Assembly: GCF_000013625.1 (NCBI RefSeq)
Contig: NC_009659.1
Coordinates: 2,852,001-2,916,000, forward strand
DNA from: Janthinobacterium sp. Marseille
Lineage (GTDB): Bacteria; Pseudomonadota; Gammaproteobacteria; Burkholderiales; Burkholderiaceae_D
Reading direction: 5' to 3'
Length of the DNA: 64,000 nucleotides
Shown here: positions 42,909-51,889 of the stretch, one piece after another
How positions within the stretch are numbered: the stretch's first letter is position 1
Layout of the letters: every line of letters begins with the position of its first letter
Translations under genes and position numbers: made by a program
The notes under the pieces: model-generated
The model's database searches: none
What the model saw: the letters and a program-made list of their open reading frames with translations, nothing else
Told to the model about the DNA's origin: nothing

Positions 42909-44102
42909 TTAAGCGTAGCTACGCAGGCGCAAGGAGAAATCACGCAAGGCAGTAATGCCCGACGCTTCAGCACGTGCACACCAGTCTTGCAACTGATGCA
43001 GCAACTGATCGCGGCTGGCGTGTGAACGTTCCCAGATCGCGCCCAGTTCCACGCGCATTTCGTGCATGGTCTTCAGCGGTTTGCTGTGTGCAAACAATTC
43101 CGTCAACTGTTCTTTATGCGGCGCTTCCAGTTTGTTTGGTTCACGGTGCAAGAGCTTCTTCGCCGAACGCAGGAAACCTGATTCCAGCTGTGCTTTTTCT
43201 TTCAGGTGCTCGACTTCATCGTGCCAGGTCTGCTTCAGCGATTTCGCATATTTTGCAGTCACGTCATAACGATTCGCGATGACCGATTGCAGCGTGTCGA
43301 AATCCAGATGCAATTTGGCCGGGTCGAACTTCGGTTGCGGTGCGACTTTCTTGACCTTGGCCAGGCCTACTGTTTCCAGCATGCGGATATACATCCAGCC
43401 AATATCGAACTCATACCATTTAGCCGACAGCTTGGCCGAGGTACCAAAAGTGTGGTGGTTATTGTGCAACTCTTCGCCGCCGATCAGGATGCCGATCGGG
43501 AAGATGTTGGTTGCCGCATCATTACATTCGTAGTTGCGGTAACCCCAATAGTGGCCGATACCGTTGATGATGCCGGCTGCAGTGATAGGAATCCATGCCA
43601 TTTGCAAGGCCCATACCGACACACCGATCACACCGAACAATGCGACGTTGATGAACAGCATCAGTACGATGCCGGTCGCGCTGCGGCCAGTGTAAATATT
43701 GCGTTCGACCCAGTCGTCAGGCGTACCGTAACCATACTTTTCCATGGTTTCCATATTCTTCGACTCGGCGCGGTACAACTCGGCGCCTTCGAAAAACACT
43801 TTCTTGATGCCGCGGGTGACCGGGCTGTGCGGATCTTCTTCGGTTTCGCATTTGGCGTGGTGCTTGCGATGGATCGCAACCCACTCTTTGGTAACCATAC
43901 CGGTGGTCAGCCACAACCAGAAACGGAAGAAATGACTTGGGATCGGATGCAAGTCCAGTCCACGGTGCGTGGCGCTGCGATGCAAATAGATCGTTACGGC
44001 TGCAATCGTGATGTGAGTCACGGCAAGCGCGTAGAAAAACACTTCCCAACCGCTGGCGCGGGTCAGGCCGTTAGCTAAAAAATCGAGTACTGCGTCAATC
44101 AT
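42909..44102 (-). CDS. Acyl-lipid/acyl-CoA fatty acid desaturase
   Basis: A 397-residue integral membrane protein with the three histidine boxes HRSATH, HRKHH and HNNHH that bind the di-iron site, and four hydrophobic segments. The C-terminal 130 residues form a helical extension (LKQTWHDEVEHLKEKAQLESG) longer than minimal delta-9 desaturases. It introduces a double bond, probably delta-9, to control membrane fluidity. Single gene, terminator after it. Confidence 0.92.
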   Translation of the reverse strand: MIDAVLDFLANGLTRASGWEVFFYALAVTHITIAAVTIYLHRSATHRGLDLHPIPSHFFRFWLWLTTGMVTKEWVAIHRKHHAKCETEEDPHSPVTRGIKKVFFEGAELYRAESKNMETMEKYGYGTPDDWVERNIYTGRSATGIVLMLFINVALFGVIGVSVWALQMAWIPITAAGIINGIGHYWGYRNYECNDAATNIFPIGILIGGEELHNNHHTFGTSAKLSAKWYEFDIGWMYIRMLETVGLAKVKKVAPQPKFDPAKLHLDFDTLQSVIANRYDVTAKYAKSLKQTWHDEVEHLKEKAQLESGFLRSAKKLLHREPNKLEAPHKEQLTELFAHSKPLKTMHEMRVELGAIWERSHASRDQLLHQLQDWCARAEASGITALRDFSLRLRSYA

Positions 44103-44209
44103 TGTGGCTCCAATATGAATGCCATAGATATATGGTCTCCCCTAGATGGTAGCGCTTTATGGAAAAGCTAGGGCTATCTGGCAAATTTTCGAGACGAATT
44201 ATAGCCTTT

Positions 44210-45574
44210 TTAAGGGCCTATATCCGATTTTGCGGGGTTTTTCGCAGTATTTAAACGTTCTTTTATCGGTCCGTATTGCTCGTCAATCAACCTTATTTCA
44301 CGTTGCGGGAACGGTACATTGATCTCGTTTGCCTGAAATGATCGCCAGATTGCACGATTGACATCAGACAAAACCGTACCACGTCCATCCAGATCATTCA
44401 CCCAAAAGCCCAGTTGCAGGTCAATACCGTCCGCACCAAAGGCCATCATGGTGGCGCCCGGTACGCGATCTGGCCCCTTGCGCACTTTCTCCACGCTAAG
44501 TGCGGCCTCTTCCAGCAAACGCAATGCCAAATCGATATCGGTCCGATAATCCACTGAAATACGGGTTGTCAATTGCACCACAGTATCGCTCAGCGACAAA
44601 TTCTGCACTGCATTTGAGACAAACAAGTCATTCGGCAATATGGTGTCGCTGCCATCGCCGCCACGCAGTACGGTGTAACGGGTATTGATCTGGGCCACGC
44701 GACCGGTGAATTTATCCATCGTGACGGTATCGCCTATCGTCATGCTGCGCTCAAGCAGGATGATGAAGCCGGATACATAGCTGCTGGCAATCTTTTGCAG
44801 GCCCAGGCCGAGACCGACGCCCAGTGCACCGCCGAATACCGACAGCACGGTCAGGTCGATCCCCACCATGGAAAGGCTGACCAGCAAGGCAATCAGGATC
44901 AGTACAGCACGGCTCATGCGCGACAGCACCGCACGCATCGACGAATGCATGCCGTCGAGGCGCATCAGGCGCTCTTCGATCATGGCGGAAGCCCACAAGG
45001 CGATGATCAGCGTCACGCCGACCGAGACGACGGCTTGCAGCATCGTCATCATCGAGACTTTATGTTTCCCGAGCGGGACAAAGGTATCGTCGAGGAATTC
45101 GATGATGTCCGGCAGGAAACCGGTAATGTGCAGCGCGACTACAATCCAGACCAGCGACGCAAAGCTTCTTTCAAACAGCAGGACGAAGGCACTGGTCTTG
45201 CCGCCACGCGCAAACACGCGGCGCATGACATAGAAAGCCAGCCGTATCAGCGCAAACGAAGCGACCAGCGGCATCACCACGCGCAAGACATCCACACCGT
45301 CGACGCCATCCAGGCGTTCGAGGATGGCTTTCGCAATCGCCAGCAATAACCAGGTCAGCAATGGCCACAAAACCCGCGTAAAACTCTCTACTCCCAAGCG
45401 CCGCAATGCATTTTGTTGCGGCTCCTGCGTCGCCAGCAAATTACGTATGATGCGGGCGATTCCCCAAGCCAGTGCAAAACACAGCACCATGGCAATCAAT
45501 TGCCAACGCAAACCCGGAATACCCAGGTCAGTCCACAAATCAGTCCAGAGAGTAGATAGCAGGTTTTGTTTCAT
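44210..45574 (-). CDS. MscS-family mechanosensitive channel
   Basis: A 454-residue protein with about five predicted helices, the pore-lining helix region GVGLGLGLQKIASSYVSGFIILLERSMTIGDTV, and the beta domain NTRYTVLRGGDGSDTILPND. It is longer than MscS itself by N-terminal helices. It relieves osmotic pressure. Its start lies one base from the end of the RNA methyltransferase gene upstream, suggesting an operon. Confidence 0.9.
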   Translation of the reverse strand: MKQNLLSTLWTDLWTDLGIPGLRWQLIAMVLCFALAWGIARIIRNLLATQEPQQNALRRLGVESFTRVLWPLLTWLLLAIAKAILERLDGVDGVDVLRVVMPLVASFALIRLAFYVMRRVFARGGKTSAFVLLFERSFASLVWIVVALHITGFLPDIIEFLDDTFVPLGKHKVSMMTMLQAVVSVGVTLIIALWASAMIEERLMRLDGMHSSMRAVLSRMSRAVLILIALLVSLSMVGIDLTVLSVFGGALGVGLGLGLQKIASSYVSGFIILLERSMTIGDTVTMDKFTGRVAQINTRYTVLRGGDGSDTILPNDLFVSNAVQNLSLSDTVVQLTTRISVDYRTDIDLALRLLEEAALSVEKVRKGPDRVPGATMMAFGADGIDLQLGFWVNDLDGRGTVLSDVNRAIWRSFQANEINVPFPQREIRLIDEQYGPIKERLNTAKNPAKSDIGP

Positions 45575-46831
45575 TTATTTTTTACGTTCGAGTACCGCCG
45601 CAAAAAAACCATCGGTGTGATGCAGGGCCGGCGACAGCTTCAGATAATCATCCATCTTCAGATCTATCTTTTGCTCGGCCAGCACTTCGCTCATCGGAAT
45701 CAAAACGAAATCGTCGCGTGATGCGAGGAAACTGGCGACGATTGCTTCGTTTTCTTCATCCAGAATACTGCAGGTTGCATAAACCAGGCGACCACCCGCT
45801 TTGACCAGGCGTGCCGCACCGGCGAGGATGGATGCCTGCTTTTCATTTAACTCTACCAGCGATTGCGGGGTCTGGCGCCATTTCACATCCGGATTACGAC
45901 GCAAGGTACCGAGGCCGCTACATGGCGCATCGACCAGTACGCGATCGATTTTGCCTGCCAGGCGCTTCACCTTGGCATCGTTTTCATGTGCGATTTGCAC
46001 CGGATGCACATTCGACAGGCCGCTGCGTGCCAAGCGTGGCTTCAGTTTGGCCAGGCGTTTTTCCGAAATATCGAAAGCGTACAGACGACCGGTGTTGCGC
46101 ATCGCCGCGCCAAGGGACAAAGTCTTGCCGCCGGCACCGGCGCAGAAATCGACCACCATTTCACCGCGTTTCGCACCAACGATTTGCGACAGCAACTGGC
46201 TGCCTTCGTCCTGCACTTCGATGGAGCCGTTCTTGAACAGCGGCAGGTTTTGCAAAGCCGGTTTCTTGATGATGCGGATACCCAGCGGAGCGTATGGCGT
46301 AGGCTCACACAGGATAGGCGCTTCGGCCAAGGCCATGATTACGTCTTCACGTGTCGCCTTGATTGCATTCACACGCAAATCCAGTGGTGCCGGCTGGTTC
46401 ACTGCATGCGCCAATTCAAGCGCGGCAGCTTCACCGTCACGTGCCACCAGTTTTTCAAACAGCCATTCCGGCATATTCGAACGCAAGAGCGATGGCAACA
46501 AGGTGCGATCGATTTGCATCACATGGTTCAGCCATTCGGTTTCTTCTTCGGTCAGGCCGCCCAGCGACTCGACGCCGACTGCATCGGCCAGGCCGAGCAA
46601 GGTCATGCGACGCATGGTCGGGCCGTTACCGGATTCGGCAAAGCTGGTGTACACCGCTTTGTTACGCAGCAAACCGTAGACCGCTTCGGCCACAACACCG
46701 CGTTCACGCGAACCCAGTTTTGGATGGTCGCGGAAATAACGCGATAAGGTACCGTCAGCCGGGCCGGTAAAACGCAGGATCTCGCGTAATACTTCTTCGG
46801 TGTTATTAATGATCGCGGGAGGCAATCTCAT
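45575..46831 (-). CDS. RsmB/NOP-family RNA cytosine-C5 methyltransferase
   Basis: A 418-residue protein. The N-terminal 120 residues are helical (LREILRFTGPADGTLSRYFRDH) and differ from the usual NusB domain of RsmB. The C-terminal domain has SAM-binding VVDFCAGAGGKTLSLGA and the two catalytic cysteines in DAPCSGLGTLRRNPDVKW and YATCSILDEEN. It methylates cytosine C5 in RNA, likely 16S rRNA, but the exact site cannot be assigned. Confidence 0.9.
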   Translation of the reverse strand: MRLPPAIINNTEEVLREILRFTGPADGTLSRYFRDHPKLGSRERGVVAEAVYGLLRNKAVYTSFAESGNGPTMRRMTLLGLADAVGVESLGGLTEEETEWLNHVMQIDRTLLPSLLRSNMPEWLFEKLVARDGEAAALELAHAVNQPAPLDLRVNAIKATREDVIMALAEAPILCEPTPYAPLGIRIIKKPALQNLPLFKNGSIEVQDEGSQLLSQIVGAKRGEMVVDFCAGAGGKTLSLGAAMRNTGRLYAFDISEKRLAKLKPRLARSGLSNVHPVQIAHENDAKVKRLAGKIDRVLVDAPCSGLGTLRRNPDVKWRQTPQSLVELNEKQASILAGAARLVKAGGRLVYATCSILDEENEAIVASFLASRDDFVLIPMSEVLAEQKIDLKMDDYLKLSPALHHTDGFFAAVLERKK

Positions 46832-46900
46832 GCACTTTCCTTCATAAAATATTTTTGTCTGTCAGGACATTCAGCAAGCGCTGACCAAGCAAGCTATTGA

Positions 46901-47530
46901 TTAGCCGGCTTGCGCTTCGCTTGCGTCCGGACGAATACGCACTACACCGTCATGCACGGACAAACGTCCATCCAGGAAGCAGCGTATCGCGCGGGGATAA
47001 ATAATGTGTTCCTGTTCCAGCACACGTGCGGCCAGGCTTTCTTCGGTATCGTCGGCCAGCACCGGCACCGCCGCCTGCGCCACGATAGGACCATGGTCCA
47101 GCTCGGCAGTCACAAAGTGCACGGTCGCACCATGCAATTTGACCCCGGCCGCCAGCGCCTGTCTGTGCGTTGCCAAACCAACAAAACTTGGCAACAGCGA
47201 CGGGTGGATATTCAGCATGCGATCGGCATAATGCGCGACAAAAGGTGTCGTCAACACCCGCATAAAACCAGCCAAAACCACCAAATCCGGCATAAAAGAG
47301 TCGATCTTGCTTTGCAAGGCTGCATCAAAGGCTTCCCTGCTCGGATAGTCTTTATTGGCGACCACCAGGGTAGAAATCCCGTGTTCGGCGGCATAAGCCA
47401 AACCCGATGCATCCGCCTTATTGCTGATGACGGCCGCAATCCGTGCCGGCCATTCCTCATTTTGCGCAGCGCGGATGATGGCCCGCATATTACTGCCGCG
47501 CCCCGAAATCAAAATGACGATTCTTCTCAT
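46901..47530 (-). CDS. purN: Phosphoribosylglycinamide formyltransferase PurN
   Basis: A 209-residue enzyme beginning MRRIVILISGRGSNMRAI; the start is placed there by family alignment, although an ATG nine bases upstream is possible. NIHPSLLPSFVGLATHRQAL and the catalytic HFVTAELDHGPIV (His and Asp) are intact. It adds a formyl group from formyl-tetrahydrofolate in purine synthesis. In many relatives it is next to an RNA methyltransferase, as here. Confidence 0.95.
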   Translation of the reverse strand: MRRIVILISGRGSNMRAIIRAAQNEEWPARIAAVISNKADASGLAYAAEHGISTLVVANKDYPSREAFDAALQSKIDSFMPDLVVLAGFMRVLTTPFVAHYADRMLNIHPSLLPSFVGLATHRQALAAGVKLHGATVHFVTAELDHGPIVAQAAVPVLADDTEESLAARVLEQEHIIYPRAIRCFLDGRLSVHDGVVRIRPDASEAQAG

Positions 47531-47709
47531 GGCGCGCATTGTACCGTACCGCGGCCTGATCGGACCGAAGCCGGGAAGCGGCGTGCGCAACTATACATGC
47601 AGGCTTTGCTTGCCGAACAGCGCTTGCAACAAGGAAAAAAGGAGTAAATTTGCCTTGAATTCAGGCGAGGTAGCGAGCCGCCAGGCACCAGCGGCTACGT
47701 AGATTTTGC

Positions 47710-48108
47710 TTACTGGAAGGAGTAAAACACCCGGAAGGCGATTTTTTTGTCAGCCCAGAAATCGGCTGCATCGCGGAATACGTCGAGCAGGGTTTCGCGC
47801 GCTTCCTTGTCGAATTTTGGTGTATTCGGCAATTGCTCCAGCACCACCAGGAAACCCGGCTGCGGCCCGGCTTTGTGTGCAAGGCTGGTCAGGCAGTCGG
47901 ACAAGGCATCGAAATTCTTGCCAAAATGCTTGGGAAACTGGAATGCCTCCGCAATCGCGGCCAATACCTGCTGCTTGGTAGTCGCATGCGCGCAATGTGC
48001 ATACAGGAAGTGCTGTCCGAGATGCGCAGCCTCAGCCTGCAAATCAGCGACACGGAACGCTCGGATCGACTGCACTACATTGAGCGGCACGGTTTTAAAC
48101 AAACTCAT
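47710..48108 (-). CDS. Barstar-family ribonuclease inhibitor
   Basis: A 132-residue protein with ATTKQQVLAAIAEAFQFPKHFGKNFDALSDCLTSL, the helix 1-helix 2 region of barstar that plugs the barnase active site, including the conserved GKNFDAL-D. No signal peptide is present, so it stays in the cytoplasm. It lies 46 bases downstream of a secreted RNase gene on the same strand, the natural toxin-inhibitor pair. Confidence 0.92.
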   Translation of the reverse strand: MSLFKTVPLNVVQSIRAFRVADLQAEAAHLGQHFLYAHCAHATTKQQVLAAIAEAFQFPKHFGKNFDALSDCLTSLAHKAGPQPGFLVVLEQLPNTPKFDKEARETLLDVFRDAADFWADKKIAFRVFYSFQ

Positions 48109-48154
48109 TTATCCCTCATCTCCAGCAATTTATTATTAACAGAACACACCCCGC

Positions 48155-48535
48155 TCACTCCATGACTCTTTTGAAGCTTCTATAGTGATCGGCGGTGTAA
48201 TAATATTCGCGCGGCTTGCTCTTCTCGCCCCCGGTAATGATGCGTCTCGCACCGCGATTGCGGGCGCGCGGCGTTTTTACTGTGTATTCACGGTAATACC
48301 CGCGCTTTTGCTGCGGCAAAACCTTTTCATAATTGCCAAATACCGAACCATCCTTGTCGTAAGGGAAAGGTCCGCCCTGGCGAATCATGGCGATGGTCTG
48401 CTGCGCTTCACGCGGCAAATCATTAACTGAAACAACGCCCAGCGCGCCGGAATCGAAAGCAAAAGCGTTGTAAGAAAGTAAGAATGTAGCGAAAAACAGG
48501 AAAAAACGTGTGATGAATTTAACTTTCACCGACAT
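48155..48535 (-). CDS. Secreted guanyl-specific ribonuclease (barnase/RNase Sa family)
   Basis: A 126-residue protein. A signal peptide (residues 1-26, FFLFFATFLLSYNAFA) precedes a 100-residue microbial RNase domain. Catalytic residues are visible: Glu in YREYTVKTP, Arg in RGARRIITGG and His in YYTADHYRSF. It should cleave RNA after G outside the cell or in the periplasm. The co-encoded barstar protects the cytoplasm. There is no sign of a fused delivery domain. Confidence 0.92.
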   Translation of the reverse strand: MSVKVKFITRFFLFFATFLLSYNAFAFDSGALGVVSVNDLPREAQQTIAMIRQGGPFPYDKDGSVFGNYEKVLPQQKRGYYREYTVKTPRARNRGARRIITGGEKSKPREYYYTADHYRSFKRVME

Positions 48536-48665
48536 TCCTTTACTAATAATTGACGCATCCTATTGACGCACTCTATCAAATTAAGGCGTCCAATACCCGA
48601 GAGTAACGTGTTGTGTTGTCCGAATCAACACGTAATTGCTTGACAAGCAGGGAATTCCCAAGGGT

Positions 48666-49877
48666 CTAGACGACAGCGTTTTCAGCCTGGCCAGTGTCCT
48701 GGGTAGAGAAAAATGACAGGATTTCGGTCTTGTGCGCGAGCGCATCCTTGCGCCCGAGGTTGATCAGCTCGCAGGTGTAGCTTTTTTCAAACAACAGGTA
48801 GGAAGCCAACGCCGCACCTCGCACTTCGGCACCACCTATGCCCGATAACAACATACGGACCGGGCGCGGCAAGCTACCGATGTGGCGACTTGCAATGGTG
48901 TCCAATCTTTCTGACGGCGCAATGGTCAGCATCTCTATCGGCCGCAACGGAGTCTTGGTTCGTTGTTCATCAGTCAATACCGATAGAGTCTGGTTAATGC
49001 GGTTCATACGCTCGATATCGCCGGCAATACTGTCGAGGAAAATACTGGACATTGCATGACCGGCAATTTGCGCCAGGCTCGGGTATTGCGCATTTTGTGA
49101 CTGGTCTATCGCCGGTTCCATCAAACGACCGGCCCCGACCACCAGTACCTTGTCGGCTCCCAAATGAATGGCCGGTGAAATCGGTGCCAGCTGGCGCATT
49201 GAACCATCGCCGAAATACTCGCGCCGCCCTTCACAAAAAATCGGCGTGGCCGGGAAGATCAATGGAATCGCTGACGAGGCCAGCAAATGTTCGACCCCGA
49301 TCTGGCTGCGTATCGCCACGCGCTGGGTTCGCACCCATGGTTCGATATCAACTTCACTCTGATAAAAGGTCATATGCTTGCCGGCCGTATATGAAGATGC
49401 AGTCACGGCCAGCGCGTGTAATTTCCCATCCGCCAGCGCCGCATCCAGGCGCGGCAGGTTCAGCATGCGGTTCAGCAGGCTGACCAAAGGAGTATTGTCA
49501 AGCAGGGAATTGGGTGGATTGGCTTTCCAGGTGCGCAGCAACCAGCCAAAGGACAGCAGCGATAACCACTTCGCACCGGAACGCAGGACACCTAGTGAGT
49601 CTGAGCGATAGACCTGTTCCGCCGTGAAGTTCTCCCACACATGCACGACCCGTTTCAGGCCAGGACAAAAATCATCCGCATGGCAGGCCAGCGCTGTCGC
49701 ATTGATGGCACCGGCAGAAGTACCGCAAATGATGTCGTAAGGATTTTTCTCCGGTGCCCAACCGGCTTCGCACAGGATGGTCGATACCGCTTCCAGCACG
49801 CCAACCTGATAAGCCGCGCGCGCCCCGCCTCCGGTCAATACCAGGCCAATTTTCTTTTGATCTCGCATAGCCACCAA
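48666..49877 (-). CDS. Patatin-like phospholipase
   Basis: A 403-residue protein with oxyanion loop GGGARAAYQVGVLEA, nucleophile elbow GTSAGAINATA and catalytic Asp in YFGDGSMRQ. It cleaves acyl lipids, with a C-terminal region of 130 residues of unknown role. The first in-frame codon is GTG, with an ATG three codons on; neither has a strong ribosome site. No signal peptide is apparent. Confidence 0.9.
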   Translation of the reverse strand: MVAMRDQKKIGLVLTGGGARAAYQVGVLEAVSTILCEAGWAPEKNPYDIICGTSAGAINATALACHADDFCPGLKRVVHVWENFTAEQVYRSDSLGVLRSGAKWLSLLSFGWLLRTWKANPPNSLLDNTPLVSLLNRMLNLPRLDAALADGKLHALAVTASSYTAGKHMTFYQSEVDIEPWVRTQRVAIRSQIGVEHLLASSAIPLIFPATPIFCEGRREYFGDGSMRQLAPISPAIHLGADKVLVVGAGRLMEPAIDQSQNAQYPSLAQIAGHAMSSIFLDSIAGDIERMNRINQTLSVLTDEQRTKTPLRPIEMLTIAPSERLDTIASRHIGSLPRPVRMLLSGIGGAEVRGAALASYLLFEKSYTCELINLGRKDALAHKTEILSFFSTQDTGQAENAVV

Positions 49878-49924
49878 TTATTCAGGCCTTTCGAATTTCG
49901 GACAAGCAGGCGCGATGCCTAGCA

Positions 49925-51703
49925 TCAGTCTCCCTTTGCAATTCCTTCACGACGCGGATCTGCGCCGCCAAACCAGACTTCTTCACCGTGCACATTCAAA
50001 CGCATAATGCCTTGCAAGCCGGAAGTTTGCTCGACCACTTGTACTTCATGCCCCTTCTCGACCAGTGCATTGAACAGTGACTTCGGCACGCGACCGCGCT
50101 CCAGTTCGGTCGGACCGTTGCGGCTGCCTACGTTCGGCAAATCTATCGCCTGCTGCACCGTCAGCCCCCAATCCATCATGCCTACCAGGACCTTGCCGAC
50201 ATAGTTAATGATGTAAGCACCACCCGGCGAACCAACTGCCAGTACCAGTTTCTTCGTGCCTTTTTCGAACACGAAAGTCGGCGCCATCGAGCTGCGTGGC
50301 CGCTTGCCCGGCTGCACGCGGTTCGCAATCAAACCATTCGCGTCACCGGGATCAAAGGAAAAATCCGTCAGTTCATTATTCAACAGGAAGCCGTCGACCA
50401 TTTGGCGCGAGCCAAAACCGTTTTCAATCGTGGTGGTCATCGATACCGCGTTGCCTTTGCCATCGACTACCGAGATATGCGAAGTCGACGGCAGTTCCGG
50501 TGAAGTGGTCGTACCCCAGGCCAGGCGGGTATTGAAAGGATCACCCGGCTGTGCCTTGCCCATCGAGGTATCGCTGATCAAGGCGGCGCGGCGCGCCAGG
50601 TATTTTTTATCCAGCATGGGCAAGGCGCTACCGCCGGGCAATGGGATAAAGTCGGGGTCGGCAATATAGCGATCCCGGTCTGCATAGGCGAGGCGCCCTG
50701 CTTCCGAAAACAGATGCACCGCATTCGCATTCCATTCACCATTGACCGGCGGGAATGCTGCAATGTTTTTCTTTTCCAGGATGCCGAGTATTTGCGCAAT
50801 CGCTATCCCGCCCGACGAAGGTGGCGGCATCCCACACACTGTCCAGGCTTTGTAATCGCTGCAGATAGGTTCGCGCACCTTGGCTTTGTAGTGGGCGATG
50901 TCATGCAAACTCATGTCACCTGGATTAGTAGGATGCAGCGCCACCTTGCTTGCGATATCACGCGCAATCTCGCCTTTGTAAAAAGCATCGGCACCATCGC
51001 GCGCAATTGTTTTCAGGGTAGCGGCCAGTGCCGGATTTTTCAGTAAATAACCGACCGGGCGTGGCTTGCCCTGCGCGTCATAAAAATAAGCGGCCGCAAC
51101 CGGGTCTTGTTTCAGATAGCTTTCCGACTGCAGCAGGATCGCCAGTCGTGGGCTGACGGCGAAGCCATCAGTCGCCAGCTTGATAGCGGGATTGAATAAT
51201 GTCGCCCATGGCAACTTGCCGTATTGCTTGTGCGCCATTTCCAGCATGCGCAATACGCCGGGAACACCAACCGCACGCCCACCGACCACCGCTTCATGGA
51301 AAGGCATGGCCTTGCCATCAGCGGCCTGGAATAATTTACCGGTCACATTCTTCGGTGCGGTTTCACGACCGTCAAAAGCCAGCACGCGCGCGCCATCAAA
51401 ATGCAACATGAAAGCGCCGCCACCCAAACCCGATGATTGCGGCTCGACCAGGCCCAGCACCATTTGCGTGGCGATCGCGGCATCGACTGCGGAACCACCC
51501 GCCTTCAACATTTGGTAACCGGCATCCACCGCCAATGGGTTGGCTGCTGCCACCATATACTTCTTCGCGACCCAGCCGCTCTTTTCGGTGTAGCCGCTGC
51601 TGCCTTCAGGTTCGATCGGGATGTATGGCTTGACTACGGGAGCACTGCTGCACCCGGCAAGCAAGGCAGACAATACGGCGGCAAGAACGGTCGTTTTAAT
51701 CAT
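49925..51703 (-). CDS. ggt: Gamma-glutamyltransferase, lipoprotein or periplasmic
   Basis: A 592-residue precursor with lipobox LLAGC (Cys18). The Ntn-hydrolase nucleophile Thr lies in LPSTSHISVVDGKGNAVSMTTTIE, and SGLGGGAFMLHFDG and PRSSMAPTFVFEKG complete the family pattern. It should self-process into two chains and break gamma-glutamyl bonds, such as glutathione, outside the cytoplasm. A distant homolog without a signal peptide is at 19761-21356. Confidence 0.93.
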   Translation of the reverse strand: MIKTTVLAAVLSALLAGCSSAPVVKPYIPIEPEGSSGYTEKSGWVAKKYMVAAANPLAVDAGYQMLKAGGSAVDAAIATQMVLGLVEPQSSGLGGGAFMLHFDGARVLAFDGRETAPKNVTGKLFQAADGKAMPFHEAVVGGRAVGVPGVLRMLEMAHKQYGKLPWATLFNPAIKLATDGFAVSPRLAILLQSESYLKQDPVAAAYFYDAQGKPRPVGYLLKNPALAATLKTIARDGADAFYKGEIARDIASKVALHPTNPGDMSLHDIAHYKAKVREPICSDYKAWTVCGMPPPSSGGIAIAQILGILEKKNIAAFPPVNGEWNANAVHLFSEAGRLAYADRDRYIADPDFIPLPGGSALPMLDKKYLARRAALISDTSMGKAQPGDPFNTRLAWGTTTSPELPSTSHISVVDGKGNAVSMTTTIENGFGSRQMVDGFLLNNELTDFSFDPGDANGLIANRVQPGKRPRSSMAPTFVFEKGTKKLVLAVGSPGGAYIINYVGKVLVGMMDWGLTVQQAIDLPNVGSRNGPTELERGRVPKSLFNALVEKGHEVQVVEQTSGLQGIMRLNVHGEEVWFGGADPRREGIAKGD

Positions 51704-51844
51704 GCAAGGTCCCGGAGAGGCAAAAAGGAAGGCTATGGTTGCGCGCCCAGTGTAAACCGCTTGTGCCTGACTGTCAGTTTGTTAAACCGGGGATTTACGC
51801 TTTGGTTCAAAAATAAAGGCAGAAATTAAGCTCGCAGATAAAGA

Positions 51845-51868
51845 AAAAGCAGCCGCGGCTGCTTTTTC
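51845..51868. terminator. Terminator downstream of hppA
   Basis: AAAAAGCAGCCG and CGGCTGCTTTTT form a perfect 24-base palindrome with T runs on both strands. It ends the leftward hppA transcript. Confidence 0.9.
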
Positions 51869-51889
51869 TCAACTCACATCGCCAACCGT

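Noticed and set aside
45801..46679. A 292-codon frame on the plus strand
   Set aside because: Antisense to the RNA methyltransferase, with no ribosome site or recognisable motif.
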